The notes beneath the pieces were generated by a model. The model worked only from the letters and a program-made list of their open reading frames with translations, ran no database searches and was not told the origin of the DNA. This document shows positions 51,204-61,174 of a stretch of DNA of 64,000 nucleotides, in pieces; within the stretch, counting starts at the first letter, position 1; every line of letters starts with the position of its first letter. The DNA comes from Prochlorococcus marinus str. MIT 9211 (GTDB lineage: Bacteria; Cyanobacteriota; Cyanobacteriia; PCC-6307; Cyanobiaceae): positions 1,049,982 to 1,113,981 of the forward strand of contig NC_009976.1 of the NCBI RefSeq assembly GCF_000018585.1, in the 5' to 3' direction. The position numbers were made by a program, and so were the translations under genes.

Positions 51204-51782
51204 ATGGGCCTTACTGCAATTGAATGTCCCGATGGTGTATGCCATAGCCACCATGGTGGACATGCTGTTCCTCGAACGGCAATGCAAAAAAATCTTCAAA
51301 GTCATGGGAAAGAATGGTGCGAAAGACTTGCCGAAAGAATCTATGAGATGTCTGTAGACACTTTCTCTCAAACAGTTATGCCAAGCCTTCATTCTTCTGG
51401 ATGGCAAAGGAGGCATCTTGATTGGGAATTTAAATTGTCAGATCAAGGCTCAGAACCTGATGAAGCTCTTGTAGAAGGAATTATTAATGCCACAGAAAGT
51501 TTCTTGCGCAGTAGCGAAGTTCACCGACTATTCATTCAAGAACTAGTTCAAGGAACATTTGCAGAGGCCACCGACGACAAACTTCGCTCTAAAGCAGTTC
51601 ACTCTCTAATAGAGAATGAAGTCATGGCAATGCTTGAAGAAAAGAAAGAAGAGCTTTTAGATCGATTAGCAGAAAATCTTTTAGAAGAGGCAAATGGAGA
51701 CTTTGAATTAGCAAGAAAATCTGCGCATGAAGGGATAAATGAAGTTGAGAAATTGCTACTAAACCACACTGAGGCTGTATAA
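51204..51782 (+). CDS. Helical hypothetical protein with His/Cys-rich N-terminus
   Basis: 192 residues from an ATG. The N-terminus 'CPDGVCHSHHGGHAVPRTAM' has two Cys and four His and could bind a metal. The remaining sequence is helical and charged, ending in a long Glu/Leu-rich helix (LIENEVMAMLEEKKEELLDRLAEN). Cytosolic, family not recognised. It is divergent from pntA. Confidence 0.65.
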   Translation: MGLTAIECPDGVCHSHHGGHAVPRTAMQKNLQSHGKEWCERLAERIYEMSVDTFSQTVMPSLHSSGWQRRHLDWEFKLSDQGSEPDEALVEGIINATESFLRSSEVHRLFIQELVQGTFAEATDDKLRSKAVHSLIENEVMAMLEEKKEELLDRLAENLLEEANGDFELARKSAHEGINEVEKLLLNHTEAV

Positions 51783-51997
51783 AAAAAATTGTTTTAGGGC
51801 TAAATCTGCGGATTAGATTTAATTAAAAAAACATTAAATACAAAACCTGATAAACCTCAAAAGCCAGTAAATTCATAAAAGGTATAAAGATTTTATTAAG
51901 GCAATAATTCTATTTGTTGATAAAACTCCAATTTGTACAAATAGAAACAAGATTTTGGACCTTGGCATGTAAGGGTATGCCCGTTGGGGGATTAACT

Positions 51998-52243
51998 ATG
52001 GAAAGTTTTTTTAAAAGAAGAATTAACATTGCTACTGGCTGGGCTTCTAGCAGAATTGCCCTATTAGATAGCATTGAAAGCTATGAAGACAGCTATGCAA
52101 TAACTCAGGAGTTTAAAGAGTGGATAATTTGTTTAGAAAGCAAGTCTGATGAGATACATTCATCAGTACTTAAATTTCCTAAGCCTCTGATCAATTCAAT
52201 TGCAGATGAAGCCTCGGAAACCGACGAGCTCCTTGAATTATAA
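51998..52243 (+). CDS. Hypothetical protein, 81 residues
   Basis: The ATG at 51998 is preferred because a GGGGG ribosome site lies 8 bases upstream; the frame is open back to 51914. Sequence begins MESFFKRRINIATGWASSR, then acidic and helical, ending ETDELLEL. Soluble, no motif. Function unknown. Confidence 0.55.
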   Translation: MESFFKRRINIATGWASSRIALLDSIESYEDSYAITQEFKEWIICLESKSDEIHSSVLKFPKPLINSIADEASETDELLEL

Positions 52244-52375
52244 AGAAATTGCAAATAAAACCTAGGGAATCTTTAAAAGCTTTTCTTGTCTGAAATTTCT
52301 TTCTAAATAGCTATTCTTTTAAAAATGCTGGATTGAATTATTCTTAAATTCCTCAACTTTATTGTTCGCCTTTAA

Positions 52376-53767
52376 ATGATGGGCGAAAAAAATACCAACG
52401 ATTCAACACACATTGAGAATGTTGTGATAATTGGCTCTGGCCCAGCTGGATATACAGCTGCAATTTATGCAGCGAGAGCAAACCTGCAGCCATTATTAGT
52501 TACTGGTTTTGCAAAAGGAGGGATCCCAGGGGGGCAATTGATGACAACTACATTTGTCGAAAACTTTCCTGGATTCCCTGATGGAGTGCTTGGGCCCGAG
52601 TTAATGGATCTAATGAAGGCTCAAGCATTACGTTGGGGGACAAATCTTTTAGAAGCTGATGCAGAGGAGATTGAACTGAAGAAACCTCCCTTCATAATAA
52701 AAACAACAGAAGAAACTATTAGAACGAATTCTTTGATAATTGCTACTGGAGCAAGAGCCAACAAACTCGGCATACCTAGTGAAGTGCGTTTCTGGAGTCG
52801 AGGAATTAGTGCTTGCGCAATTTGTGATGGAGCGACTCCACAATTTAGAAACGAAGAACTAGCAGTTGTTGGAGGTGGAGATTCCGCCTGTGAAGAAGCG
52901 GTATATCTAACGAAATATGGAAGTCATGTACATTTACTTGTTAGATCAAATCAGCTAAGAGCAACTGCATCAATGTCTGATCGAGTAATTTCGAACCCTC
53001 AGATCAGCGTTCATTTTGAGACTGAATTGCTTGATGCAGAAGGGAAAGATTGGCTTGAAAAAGTTCTCATAAAAAGAAAAGGTTCCAACCAAACAAGAAG
53101 CATCAGTGTCAAAGGTCTGTTTTATGCGATAGGACATACACCAAACATTGATCTATTAAAAAACCAACTTGAAATAGATAATAAAGGCTACATAATTACA
53201 AAAGATGGAAGGCCAGAAACTTCTATAAATGGTGTTTTCGCAGCAGGTGATGTAGCAGATAAGGAATGGCGTCAAGGTATCACTGCTGCAGCAAGTGGGT
53301 GCAAGGCTGCCTTGGCAGCGGAAAAGTGGCTTAGCAAAGAAAATCTTGCCTCACTTATCAAACGTAAGAATTCTGAACCTGAGCCGAGTCCTAAAAATAA
53401 ATCAACTCAAACCACAACAGAAGAAACATTTAGCGAAGAAGCTATTTGGCAAAAAGGCAGTTATCCGTTAAGGAAGCTCTATCACGAATCAAATAAACCT
53501 CTTTTAATTGTTTATACATCTAAAAGTTGTGGCCCATGCCATGTCCTAAAGCCTCAGCTTAAAAGAGTACTTAATGAACTAAAAGGACAAGCGCTTGGAG
53601 TTGAAATTGATATAGAGCTAGATACAGAAATAGCTAAACAAGCTGGGGTAAATGGAACACCAACTGTTCAACTTTTTAAGTCTAAAAAGCTCCACAATGA
53701 GTGGCAAGGTGTTAAGCAAAGAAGTGTTTTCAAAGAGGAAATAATCAACTTGCTGAAAAAAGATTAA
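52376..53767 (+). CDS. trxB: NADPH-dependent thioredoxin reductase with fused thioredoxin (NTRC)
   Basis: 463 residues from an ATG. FAD site '[20 protein letters not shown]' (from about 18), NADPH site '[15 protein letters not shown]' and the redox pair in '[12 protein letters not shown]' mark the thioredoxin reductase. After a Ser/Thr-rich linker (about 330-350), a thioredoxin domain with '[14 protein letters not shown]' follows. NTRC passes electrons from NADPH to 2-Cys peroxiredoxin and metabolic targets and works in the dark, when ferredoxin is oxidised. Convergent with infA. Confidence 0.96.
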   Translation: MMGEKNTNDSTHIENVVIIGSGPAGYTAAIYAARANLQPLLVTGFAKGGIPGGQLMTTTFVENFPGFPDGVLGPELMDLMKAQALRWGTNLLEADAEEIELKKPPFIIKTTEETIRTNSLIIATGARANKLGIPSEVRFWSRGISACAICDGATPQFRNEELAVVGGGDSACEEAVYLTKYGSHVHLLVRSNQLRATASMSDRVISNPQISVHFETELLDAEGKDWLEKVLIKRKGSNQTRSISVKGLFYAIGHTPNIDLLKNQLEIDNKGYIITKDGRPETSINGVFAAGDVADKEWRQGITAAASGCKAALAAEKWLSKENLASLIKRKNSEPEPSPKNKSTQTTTEETFSEEAIWQKGSYPLRKLYHESNKPLLIVYTSKSCGPCHVLKPQLKRVLNELKGQALGVEIDIELDTEIAKQAGVNGTPTVQLFKSKKLHNEWQGVKQRSVFKEEIINLLKKD

Positions 53768-53774
53768 CTTCCAA

Positions 53775-54056
53775 CTATTTTCTTCTAGGTCCTCCTGGAC
53801 GATTACCGCTTGACTTAGGGCCACCCCTACCTCCTCCTGCTCCAGCATTACGTTCTCTATATGTAATTCTTCCTCTGGTTAGGTCATATGGGCTTATCTC
53901 AACTAAGACCTTGTCTCCAGCAAGCAACTTAATTCTAAATTTAGTAAGTTTCCCAGCTGCACGGCACAAACACTGATGGCCTTCAGGCTGTTCTAGAGTT
54001 ACCAAATAAAAACCATTGCCTTGCTCTTTTTCAATAACTCCTGAAGTTTCAATCAT
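53775..54056 (-). CDS. infA: Translation initiation factor IF-1 with extended Gly/Arg tail
   Basis: 93 residues from an ATG, longer than the usual 72 because of a C-terminal tail (AGAGGGRGGPKSSGNRPGGP). The OB-fold shows 'TSGVIEKEQGNGFYLVTLEQ' and 'GDKVLVEISPYDLTRGRITYR', the IF-1 signature. It binds the ribosomal A site during initiation. The basic, glycine-rich tail suggests extra RNA contacts; this could be a variant IF-1 beside another infA copy elsewhere. Confidence 0.9.
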   Translation of the reverse strand: MIETSGVIEKEQGNGFYLVTLEQPEGHQCLCRAAGKLTKFRIKLLAGDKVLVEISPYDLTRGRITYRERNAGAGGGRGGPKSSGNRPGGPRRK

Positions 54057-54128
54057 TCTGTTTACTTAAAACCTATTCGAATAAATTTATTCTATTAAAA
54101 ACATTATGCACAGAGCAATATACAAAAG

Positions 54129-54344
54129 CTAACCCAACACTTCTTGTAGCTCTCTTACAGTCTGCAATTGTCCATAGTAATAATTTGCTCTTGCTCGACG
54201 ATCACAATCCTCTAAACCATCAAAAGCATCAAAGCCTAGCTTTCTCCACAATTCATTGCCACAAGCTTTGTCGAGTTCATTTGCTGCTTCTAAAGAAAGG
54301 TTGTCCAACCTTCGATTGAGATTTTTAATTTGCGCGGCAGACAT
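54129..54344 (-). CDS. Small helical hypothetical protein, 71 residues
   Basis: ATG at 54344 (a GTG two codons upstream is possible). Helical and charged: 'QIKNLNRRLDNLSLEAANEL', 'DCDRRARANYYYGQLQTVRELQEVLG'. Contains single Cys residues and a Tyr triplet. It looks like a conserved picocyanobacterial family, but no domain is recognised. Confidence 0.6.
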   Translation of the reverse strand: MSAAQIKNLNRRLDNLSLEAANELDKACGNELWRKLGFDAFDGLEDCDRRARANYYYGQLQTVRELQEVLG

Positions 54345-54410
54345 TTGCACCTATCAACTTACCGATAGTACAAATAAACTATGAGCTTGCAAGTCTTTTT
54401 CATGTTTTCC

Positions 54411-55373
54411 CTAAAAAGGTAATTTCTTCCTTTGCTCTTTGTTCAGATCTGTTTCCATTTCTCGAAGTCGCTTAAGAATTAAGTCGTAATATTCTTTGAC
54501 GTAGGACTCTATCTCAGTTGTTTCAGAGGGATCAAGGCCAAAAACTCTATAGGACTCTTCCATTGAAGAGTCCAAAGTGATTCCACTACCACTTACATCT
54601 GCAAAAGAAAGTCGCTCAGCTACGTTTACAGTGGGTTCAAAAAAAGAAACCATTGTTTTAGCAATATCGATAAGGAAAGGGGAAACTCTTAAGACCCTGG
54701 CGGTTTTATTACTATATTTTTCACACAATTTGACCAGCTCATCAGCATTCCAAGCCTTTGGACCTACAACTGGAAATGATTTCCTAACAGTTGCTTCCCT
54801 ACTTAAAGCTGCTACTGCGAAACGCGCCATATCCTGAGTGTTCATATAAGCAATTGGACCTGTAGTACCACTTATCCACACTGGCTGGCTATCAAGGATC
54901 GGAATAGCAAATTGACCTATGACCCCTTGCATAAAAGCAGCACCTTTAAGGATTGTGTAATCAAATGATGAGTCTTCAAGCAACCGTTCGGTGCAATATT
55001 TGATATCCATCAGTGGGACATTCCTAAACTTTTCAGCGGCAAGCAAAGAAAGAAATACAACCCTCTTCACTCCAATATTTTCACAAGCTCTAAAAAGATT
55101 TAGCTTTCCATCCCAATCAGTTTCATAAACACTTTTAGGATCTTCAGGCCTACTAGTAGATGAATCTATAACTGCATCAACACCTTTTAGGGCATATTCA
55201 ATAGAGTCTTGTTTAAGCAAGTCTCCTTGAGTTAGTTCGCATCCCCACTCTTGAAGGAAAGATGCGCTTCTGGGCTTGCGCACCATGCATCTCACTTGGT
55301 AACCAGCGTCAATAGCCTTCTTGGCTATTTGACGCCCAAGTGTCCCTGTCCCGCCGATAACCAGAACCTGCAT
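54411..55373 (-). CDS. ycf39: Ycf39-type NAD(P)-binding protein, PSII assembly factor
   Basis: 320 residues from an ATG. N-terminal 'VLVIGGTGTLGRQIAKKAIDAG' (GGxGxxG) and the NmrA-like atypical SDR layout: 'GYQVRCMVRKPRSASFLQEWG', 'GDLLKQDSIEYALKGVDAVID', 'FDYTILKGAAFMQG'. Ycf39 (HCF244 in plants) associates with Hli proteins and helps deliver chlorophyll to newly made D1. Same strand as petM upstream. Very likely from sequence. Confidence 0.93.
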   Translation of the reverse strand: MQVLVIGGTGTLGRQIAKKAIDAGYQVRCMVRKPRSASFLQEWGCELTQGDLLKQDSIEYALKGVDAVIDSSTSRPEDPKSVYETDWDGKLNLFRACENIGVKRVVFLSLLAAEKFRNVPLMDIKYCTERLLEDSSFDYTILKGAAFMQGVIGQFAIPILDSQPVWISGTTGPIAYMNTQDMARFAVAALSREATVRKSFPVVGPKAWNADELVKLCEKYSNKTARVLRVSPFLIDIAKTMVSFFEPTVNVAERLSFADVSGSGITLDSSMEESYRVFGLDPSETTEIESYVKEYYDLILKRLREMETDLNKEQRKKLPF

Positions 55374-55437
55374 CCGAAAGCTAATCGTGAGTGAGCAGCT
55401 TAATTGAACCGCTGCGAAATGGAGAGATAAGGAATGC

Positions 55438-55536
55438 TCAATCTCCTTGTAGCTTTAGCAAAATAGCACCGCCCAATAGTCCAACTGGGATTAACACCCA
55501 GAAGACTGCAGCGGTTCCAAAAATCTCTGAAGCCAT
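55438..55536 (-). CDS. petM: Cytochrome b6f complex subunit PetM
   Basis: Read directly: ATG at 55536, TGA at 55438, 32 residues. [20 protein letters not shown] then [12 protein letters not shown]. The ending K-L-Q-G after a single helix is the PetM (subunit VII) signature. It spans the thylakoid membrane and stabilises the b6f dimer. It lies 64 bp upstream of ycf39 on the same strand and may be co-transcribed with it. Confidence 0.92.
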   Translation of the reverse strand: MASEIFGTAAVFWVLIPVGLLGGAILLKLQGD

Positions 55537-55631
55537 TTAAAGAATCTAATTCATTTGACTATTTAAACCCCTAACATTTAAATCCCAAAGCAATTCATCC
55601 CCAACAGCAATAAATAGTCCATTATTTCCCA

Positions 55632-56576
55632 ATGTCATATTTTAAAAATAAAAATCCAAAGTGGGGTAAAAGCCAAACATGGGCCTGGAAAGGCATTCAA
55701 TGTCACTGGCGAGTCCTTGGAGAAAAGAACAAACAACCACTACTCTTAATTCATGGATTTGGTGCTAGCAGCGATCATTGGCGAAACAATGCTCATTTCT
55801 TCGCAGAGTCTGGTTTTCGTGTTTATGGCATGGATTTAATCGGTTTTGGGAAATCAGAACAACCAAGCACATCAATAACTAAACGTCTAGATAATAAATT
55901 TTGGTCTGAGCAAATTGCAGATTTCTTGCGAGAAATAGTTCTCAAAAATGAAAATCAGAAGGCAATCCTTATTGGGAATTCTTTAGGTGGGCTAGCAGCT
56001 GTAACAGTATCAAGGTTTCATTCAGAGCTTGTATCGGCTGTAATTGCGGCACCCTTACCTGACCCTATATTCATGCAATCAATTTGTATAAAACTTCCAA
56101 GTTGGCTGGTAAGACTGAAAAAGTATTTCGTTCATATTTTTTTTAAACTACTTCCACTAGAGATTTTTATCCCATTAATTGTAAAAACAAGATTACTTAA
56201 ATCAGCTCTTCAACTTGCTTATTATAAATCTATAAAGTCTGATGTAGAACTCCTGCGAATTGTTAAACAACCTGCAAAAAGATCAACAGCAGCAAGAGCT
56301 CTTAGGGCGATGTGTATTGGTATGTCTACTCGAAACATTGTCCATACAGCTCCTCTATTGCTAGAAAGCATTGCTAAAAGTCCCAATCAATCTCCAATTC
56401 TCCTTGTGTGGGGAAGGCAAGACAAATTAGTGCCTTTAAATATTGGTCGAAAAATAATAAAGGAGTACCCTTGGTTGAAATTATTAATTTTGGAGAATAC
56501 TGGTCATTGTCCTCATGACGAGTCTTCAGATAAATTCAATCAATACGTTTTAAATTGGTTGAAATTAAATCTATAA
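55632..56576 (+). CDS. Alpha/beta fold hydrolase
   Basis: 314 residues from an ATG. '[20 protein letters not shown]' (oxyanion HGFG), nucleophile elbow '[13 protein letters not shown]' (G-N-S-L-G-G), Asp in '[13 protein letters not shown]' and His in '[10 protein letters not shown]'. It resembles cyanobacterial haloperoxidase-like/chlorophyll-related hydrolases in layout, but the substrate cannot be named. No membrane segment except a moderately hydrophobic lid region. Confidence 0.88.
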   Translation: MSYFKNKNPKWGKSQTWAWKGIQCHWRVLGEKNKQPLLLIHGFGASSDHWRNNAHFFAESGFRVYGMDLIGFGKSEQPSTSITKRLDNKFWSEQIADFLREIVLKNENQKAILIGNSLGGLAAVTVSRFHSELVSAVIAAPLPDPIFMQSICIKLPSWLVRLKKYFVHIFFKLLPLEIFIPLIVKTRLLKSALQLAYYKSIKSDVELLRIVKQPAKRSTAARALRAMCIGMSTRNIVHTAPLLLESIAKSPNQSPILLVWGRQDKLVPLNIGRKIIKEYPWLKLLILENTGHCPHDESSDKFNQYVLNWLKLNL

Positions 56577-56592
56577 AAGCATTACAAACATT

Positions 56593-57123
56593 ATGAAGCA
56601 CACCCTTTCAGTACTAGTAGAAGACCAGTCAGGTGCTCTAAGTAGAATTTCAGGTTTATTTGCACGAAGAGGCTTCAACATAGAAAGTTTGGCTGTTGGT
56701 CCTGCAGAAGCCAAAGGGATATCAAGGTTGACAATGGTTGTTGAAGGGGACGAAGAAACTCTTCAACAAATGACCAAACAACTCGACAAGTTAGTAAATG
56801 TACTAAACGTAATTGACCTGACCAGGCTACCAGCAGTGGAAAGAGAGCTAATGTTACTAAAAGTCTCTGCAAAAAAAGATGCTAGAAAAGACATTTTAGA
56901 TCTAGTTCAAGTCTTCAGAGCAAAAGTTGTCGATGTATCTGATGAGGCACTCATTCTTGAGGTGGTTGGGGACCCTGGCAAACTAGTTGCATTAGAGAAG
57001 TTATTGAAGCCTTATGGAATTCTTGAAATTGCTAGAACCGGAAAAGTCGCATTAAAAAGGGCCTCTGGAGTCAATACAGAAATGCTGAAATCAACTTCAT
57101 CGGGAATTAATTTACCTGCATAA
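56593..57123 (+). CDS. ilvH: Acetolactate synthase small (regulatory) subunit
   Basis: 176 residues from an ATG. N-terminal ACT domain '[21 protein letters not shown]' and '[20 protein letters not shown]' (valine-binding region), followed by the C-terminal domain '[13 protein letters not shown]'. It activates IlvB and confers feedback control by branched-chain amino acids. Length is typical. It follows the hydrolase gene by 16 bp. Confidence 0.97.
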   Translation: MKHTLSVLVEDQSGALSRISGLFARRGFNIESLAVGPAEAKGISRLTMVVEGDEETLQQMTKQLDKLVNVLNVIDLTRLPAVERELMLLKVSAKKDARKDILDLVQVFRAKVVDVSDEALILEVVGDPGKLVALEKLLKPYGILEIARTGKVALKRASGVNTEMLKSTSSGINLPA

Positions 57124-57147
57124 GAATCCAAGTTCTATATAAAGGTT

Positions 57148-57852
57148 CTAATTATGATCGACTTTATTCTTAACCCTTAGAATATAATCTCCTTCTTTAA
57201 TTTTATCTACTATATCCATACCTTTAACTACTTTCCCAAAGACAGAATATCTACCATCTAACTCTGGCAAATCTCTTAAAACAATATAGAACTGAGAACT
57301 TGCAGAACCCATGGATTCAGATCTTGCCATCGCCAGGGAACCCCTTACATGCATTAGTTGAATCCTTCTAAATTGATCTTGATTAGTAAGGAGTTGGTTA
57401 TAACGAGGTGAGTCCTCATTTTTTAGCTTAATTTCTAAAGGTATAAAACGTGAATTCCCTTTCTTAGGGTCTATAAAATTGCCAGTTCCTAAAAGATTTT
57501 TATTGGCCTTAATATTTTTAGAAAGCGGGTCTCCACCTTGAACAATAAATGGCATAGGTGATTTGATTACCCTATGAAAAATAGTGCCATTATATACTCC
57601 TCGATTGGCTAAATCAAGGAAATTTCCAGATGTCAACGGAGAAGATTCACCATCCAACTCAAAAATAATCTTTCCTCTATTAGTAATCACCTCAATGTAT
57701 TTTGTACCCTTAAGGCATTGAATTTCTTTATATGGGCAAATTTGCAAAGTTGAATTTTTCTTATGAACCTGACCTGTAATACCGCAAGAAGACAAGGTAA
57801 AGGCAAATAAGCAAGTAAAGATTAAAGAGCCTTTTCTACAAAAGAAGTTCAT
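57148..57852 (-). CDS. Lipoprotein-type cyclophilin peptidyl-prolyl isomerase
   Basis: 234 residues from the ATG at 57852. Lipobox 'FTLSSCG' near residues 19-25 indicates a lipid-anchored protein. The cyclophilin core shows 'VYNGTIFHRVIKSPMPFIVQGGDP' (parts), 'GSLAMARSESMGSASSQFYIVL' (parts) and 'LDGRYSVFGKVVKGMDIVDKI'. The FxxQxG region is kept as F-I-V-Q-G-G. It helps fold proteins in the periplasm or thylakoid lumen. Convergent with ilvH; 15 bp after ycf4 on the same strand. Confidence 0.92.
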   Translation of the reverse strand: MNFFCRKGSLIFTCLFAFTLSSCGITGQVHKKNSTLQICPYKEIQCLKGTKYIEVITNRGKIIFELDGESSPLTSGNFLDLANRGVYNGTIFHRVIKSPMPFIVQGGDPLSKNIKANKNLLGTGNFIDPKKGNSRFIPLEIKLKNEDSPRYNQLLTNQDQFRRIQLMHVRGSLAMARSESMGSASSQFYIVLRDLPELDGRYSVFGKVVKGMDIVDKIKEGDYILRVKNKVDHN

Positions 57853-57867
57853 CAAATATTTAGGCTT

Positions 57868-58419
57868 TTAAGTAGTCAATCCTTCCAAATTAACCTCGAG
57901 GAATCTTGCTAATTCTGCTCCTTCTTGCTCTAATTCTAATAAAGGTCGAGGTTGACTTCCTCCACTTATAGGCAAATCTTTTCTACCTCTCAGTTTTAAA
58001 CATATTCTTCTTTTTGCATTAAAACCATCTTTTATCTCCATTTTGACAGCCTGAATATCTTTTAGAGGTATCTCAACCACAAGTTCTTTAAAAAAACCTC
58101 TTCTGGAAATAATTAAAACCCCTTTATTTTTATCAAATGAATTAAATCCAGATCCAAAGTCAACTCTAACCAAAGACCAGAGATATATAGCCATCAAACT
58201 GCCAACGATGCCATAAAGCCCCATAATTAACCCTTGAGGTACAAAAATTAATGTTGAAGGACTTCCCATAGGGAGTAAATCTTTACCAAAGTAACTTGAG
58301 CCAGAAGCAAGTAAAAAACCAGTTCCCCCAATAGTGAGCATTGAGGCGACTACATAATTCGAAATTTTTTTTGATCCTTTAATACTTTGTTCAAGACAGG
58401 TTTCTGGAAAGTTTTCCAT
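57868..58419 (-). CDS. ycf4: Photosystem I assembly protein Ycf4
   Basis: 183 residues from an ATG. Two N-terminal membrane helices ('VVASMLTIGGTGFLLASGSSY' and 'VPQGLIMGLYGIVGSLMAIYLW') are followed by a soluble domain 'GFNSFDKNKGVLIISRRGFF', 'IPLKDIQAVKMEIKDG', 'RRICLKLRGRKDLPISG'. This is the Ycf4 architecture. It assists PSI assembly on thylakoids. Divergent from psbD (206 bp). Confidence 0.95.
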   Translation of the reverse strand: MENFPETCLEQSIKGSKKISNYVVASMLTIGGTGFLLASGSSYFGKDLLPMGSPSTLIFVPQGLIMGLYGIVGSLMAIYLWSLVRVDFGSGFNSFDKNKGVLIISRRGFFKELVVEIPLKDIQAVKMEIKDGFNAKRRICLKLRGRKDLPISGGSQPRPLLELEQEGAELARFLEVNLEGLTT

Positions 58420-58625
58420 TTAGATAGGCTCCTTGATATCGGCTGAAATATCAGACCAGTACTGAATACTATTGTCTAAAAAATAGCCTGTATTGGCCAC
58501 AAAAACCATTTTTTGGACGATTAGCAATACAACAAGGGATTTCATCTAATAAAAATATCCCCCGAGACGTTGCCTAAATTGTTAAAGTTCTCGGCGTATC
58601 CCAAAAGCTAAGCAACGTTGTTCTC

Positions 58626-59702
58626 ATGACGATAGCTGTTGGTGGCGCCCAAGAAAGAGGATGGTTTGACGTCCTTGATGACTGGCTTAAGCGCGACCGA
58701 TTCGTATTTGTTGGTTGGTCTGGTCTTCTACTTTTTCCTACTGCCTATTTGGCAATAGGGGGGTGGTTCTTAGGCACAACCTTTGTTACTTCCTGGTACA
58801 CACATGGTGTAGCCAGCTCTTACCTAGAAGGTTGTAATTTTCTTACAGCTGCAGTTAGCACCCCTGGTGATGCCATGGGTCATAGCCTTCTATTCCTTTG
58901 GGGACCTGAGGCACAAGGCAGTCTTGTTCGTTGGTTACAACTTGGCGGTCTATGGAACTTTGTAGTTCTCCATGGAATATTTAGCCTTATAGGCTTCATG
59001 CTTCGTCAATTTGAAATCGCAAGACTTGTTGGAATTCGTCCCTACAACGCTCTTGCATTTTCTGCTGTAATTGCCGTTTATACAGCTTGCTTCCTTATAT
59101 ACCCACTAGGTCAGCACAGCTTTTTCTTTGCTCCTTCTTTTGGGGTAGCAGCAATTTTCCGCTTCATCCTCTTTATTCAAGGTTTCCATAACATCACTCT
59201 TAACCCATTTCACATGATGGGAGTTGCGGGAATTCTTGGAGGTGCGCTTCTTTGTGCAATTCATGGAGCCACTGTGCAGAACACTCTGTATGAGGACACG
59301 AGTATTTATACGGGTGGCAAAGCTCAAAGTACTACTTTTAGAGGTTTTGACCCAACTCAAGAAGAAGAGACCTACTCCATGGTTACTGCTAATCGCTTTT
59401 GGAGTCAGATCTTTGGAATTGCCTTCTCAAACAAGCGCTTCCTTCATTTCTTAATGCTCTTCGTACCTGTAATGGGTATGTGGTGCGCTGCTATTGGCAT
59501 CGTTGGTTTAGCCCTAAACCTAAGGGCCTATGACTTTGTTAGCCAAGAAATTCGCGCTGCTGAAGACCCTGAGTTTGAAACGTTCTATACCAAAAACATT
59601 CTTTTAAATGAAGGTATGAGAGCCTGGATGTCTTCTGTGGATCAGCCACACGAAAACTTTGTATTCCCTGAGGAGGTACTCCCACGTGGAAACGCCCTTT
59701 AA
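58626..59702 (+). CDS. psbD: Photosystem II D2 protein
   Basis: 358 residues from an ATG. D2 hallmarks include '[20 protein letters not shown]', '[30 protein letters not shown]' (parts), the P680 His in '[15 protein letters not shown]' and the iron/quinone region '[33 protein letters not shown]' (parts). It binds pheophytin, QA and half of the special pair. Its 3' end overlaps psbC by 17 bases. A short inverted repeat acgttgc/gcaacgt (58567-58618) sits just upstream of its ATG. Confidence 0.99.
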   Translation: MTIAVGGAQERGWFDVLDDWLKRDRFVFVGWSGLLLFPTAYLAIGGWFLGTTFVTSWYTHGVASSYLEGCNFLTAAVSTPGDAMGHSLLFLWGPEAQGSLVRWLQLGGLWNFVVLHGIFSLIGFMLRQFEIARLVGIRPYNALAFSAVIAVYTACFLIYPLGQHSFFFAPSFGVAAIFRFILFIQGFHNITLNPFHMMGVAGILGGALLCAIHGATVQNTLYEDTSIYTGGKAQSTTFRGFDPTQEEETYSMVTANRFWSQIFGIAFSNKRFLHFLMLFVPVMGMWCAAIGIVGLALNLRAYDFVSQEIRAAEDPEFETFYTKNILLNEGMRAWMSSVDQPHENFVFPEEVLPRGNAL

Positions 59703-61068
59703 TAATCTTCTAAAAGCTCCCAATCAAAGTATTGAAGAGACGGGTTATGCCTGGTATGTAGGTAATGCTCGTCTAATCAATCTTTCAGGAAGATTGCTTG
59801 GAGCTCACATAGCCCATACAGGACTAATGGTCTTTTGGGCAGGAGCCATGATGCTCTATGAAGTTAGTCACTTCACCTTCGACAAACCAATGTGGGAGCA
59901 AGGTTTAATCCTTTTGCCTCATGTAGCCATGTTTGGTTATGGAATTGGACCGGGTGGAGAAGTTGTTGATGTAATGCCATATTTCCAGGCAGGTGTTGTT
60001 CACCTTGTAGCTTCAGCAATCCTCGGATTTGGTGGTATTTACCATGCCCTTGCAGGTCCTGAAAAATTAGAAGAGGAGTTCCCATTCTTTTCAACTGACT
60101 GGAGAGATAAGGACCAAATGACAACCATTCTTGGCCGTCATTTATGTGTTCTTGGCTTAGGAGCAATAGCTTTTGCCGCTAACTGGCAATTCCTTGGTGG
60201 TCTCTATGACACATGGGCTCCAGGCGGTGGTGAGGTGAGATTAATCACACCTACAACTGACCCTGGTATCATCTTCGGCTACCTTTTCCAGACCCCTTGG
60301 GGAGGAGGAGGAAATATGGTGGGAGTTAATTCAGTTGAAGATATTGTTGGTGGCCATTACTACCTAGGAATCATCGAATTAATAGGTGGTCATTTTCACA
60401 TGCAAACCAAACCTTTTGGATGGGCGAGAAGAGCCTTCATTTGGAATGGCGAAGCTTTACTTAGCTATGCCCTAGGTGGGTTATGTGTAGCAAGCTTCTA
60501 CGCATCTGTATTTGTTTGGTTCAACAACACTGCCTATCCTTCAGAGTTTTACGGACCAACAAACGCTGAAGCCTCTCAAGCGCAAAGCTTCACATTCCTT
60601 GTCAGAGACCAGCGGATAGGTGCAAACGTTGGAACCACAATGGGTCCTACTGGTTTAGGTAAGTATTTAATGCGTTCTCCAACTGGTGAAATCATCTTTG
60701 GCGGAGAAACAATGCGTTTTTGGGACTTCCGTGGTCCTTGGCTTGAACCATTAAGGGGTGAAAACGGTCTAAGTTTAGATAAAGTTCAAAATGATATACA
60801 GCCTTGGCAAGTTCGTCGAGCTGCTGAATACATGACGCACGCTCCTAACGCTTCTATCAACTCAGTTGGTGGAATCATTACTGAGCCTAATGCAGTTAAC
60901 TTTGTAAATCTCCGTCAGTGGCTTGCATCAGCCCACTTCTTCTTAGGATGGTTTACATTTGTTGGCCACCTATGGCATGCAGGAAGAGCCAGAGCTGCTG
61001 CGGGCGGCTTTGAAAAAGGTATCGATCGCAAGAACGAGCCTGCCCTTTCAATGCCTGATTTGGACTAA
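59686..61068 (+). CDS. psbC: Photosystem II CP43 protein
   Basis: 460 residues from the GTG at 59686, inside psbD, with an AGGAGG ribosome site at 59671-59676; this is the known psbD-psbC overlap. It begins [20 protein letters not shown] and contains six helices and the lumenal loop with '[20 protein letters not shown]' and '[20 protein letters not shown]' supplying the manganese-cluster ligand Glu. The end '[19 protein letters not shown]' is typical. It is an inner antenna of PSII and paralogue of the Pcb proteins. A terminator follows. Confidence 0.99.
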   Translation: METPFNNLLKAPNQSIEETGYAWYVGNARLINLSGRLLGAHIAHTGLMVFWAGAMMLYEVSHFTFDKPMWEQGLILLPHVAMFGYGIGPGGEVVDVMPYFQAGVVHLVASAILGFGGIYHALAGPEKLEEEFPFFSTDWRDKDQMTTILGRHLCVLGLGAIAFAANWQFLGGLYDTWAPGGGEVRLITPTTDPGIIFGYLFQTPWGGGGNMVGVNSVEDIVGGHYYLGIIELIGGHFHMQTKPFGWARRAFIWNGEALLSYALGGLCVASFYASVFVWFNNTAYPSEFYGPTNAEASQAQSFTFLVRDQRIGANVGTTMGPTGLGKYLMRSPTGEIIFGGETMRFWDFRGPWLEPLRGENGLSLDKVQNDIQPWQVRRAAEYMTHAPNASINSVGGIITEPNAVNFVNLRQWLASAHFFLGWFTFVGHLWHAGRARAAAGGFEKGIDRKNEPALSMPDLD

Positions 61069-61088
61069 GAAGTTCCTATCATCAACAG

Positions 61089-61122
61089 AAAAAAGCCCTC
61101 AAATTAATTTGAGGGCTTTTTT
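61089..61122 (+). terminator. Terminator of the psbD-psbC operon
   Basis: AAAAAAGCCCTCAAA (61089-61103) pairs with TTTGAGGGCTTTTTT (61108-61122) around a TTAA loop, with T-run on the plus strand. It lies 20 bp after the psbC stop and can also serve the convergent maf gene. Confidence 0.92.
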
Positions 61123-61174
61123 AGTAAAAACAACTTAAATAAAAAGAATAAATTAAGTAATCCTCAAGAATTAA

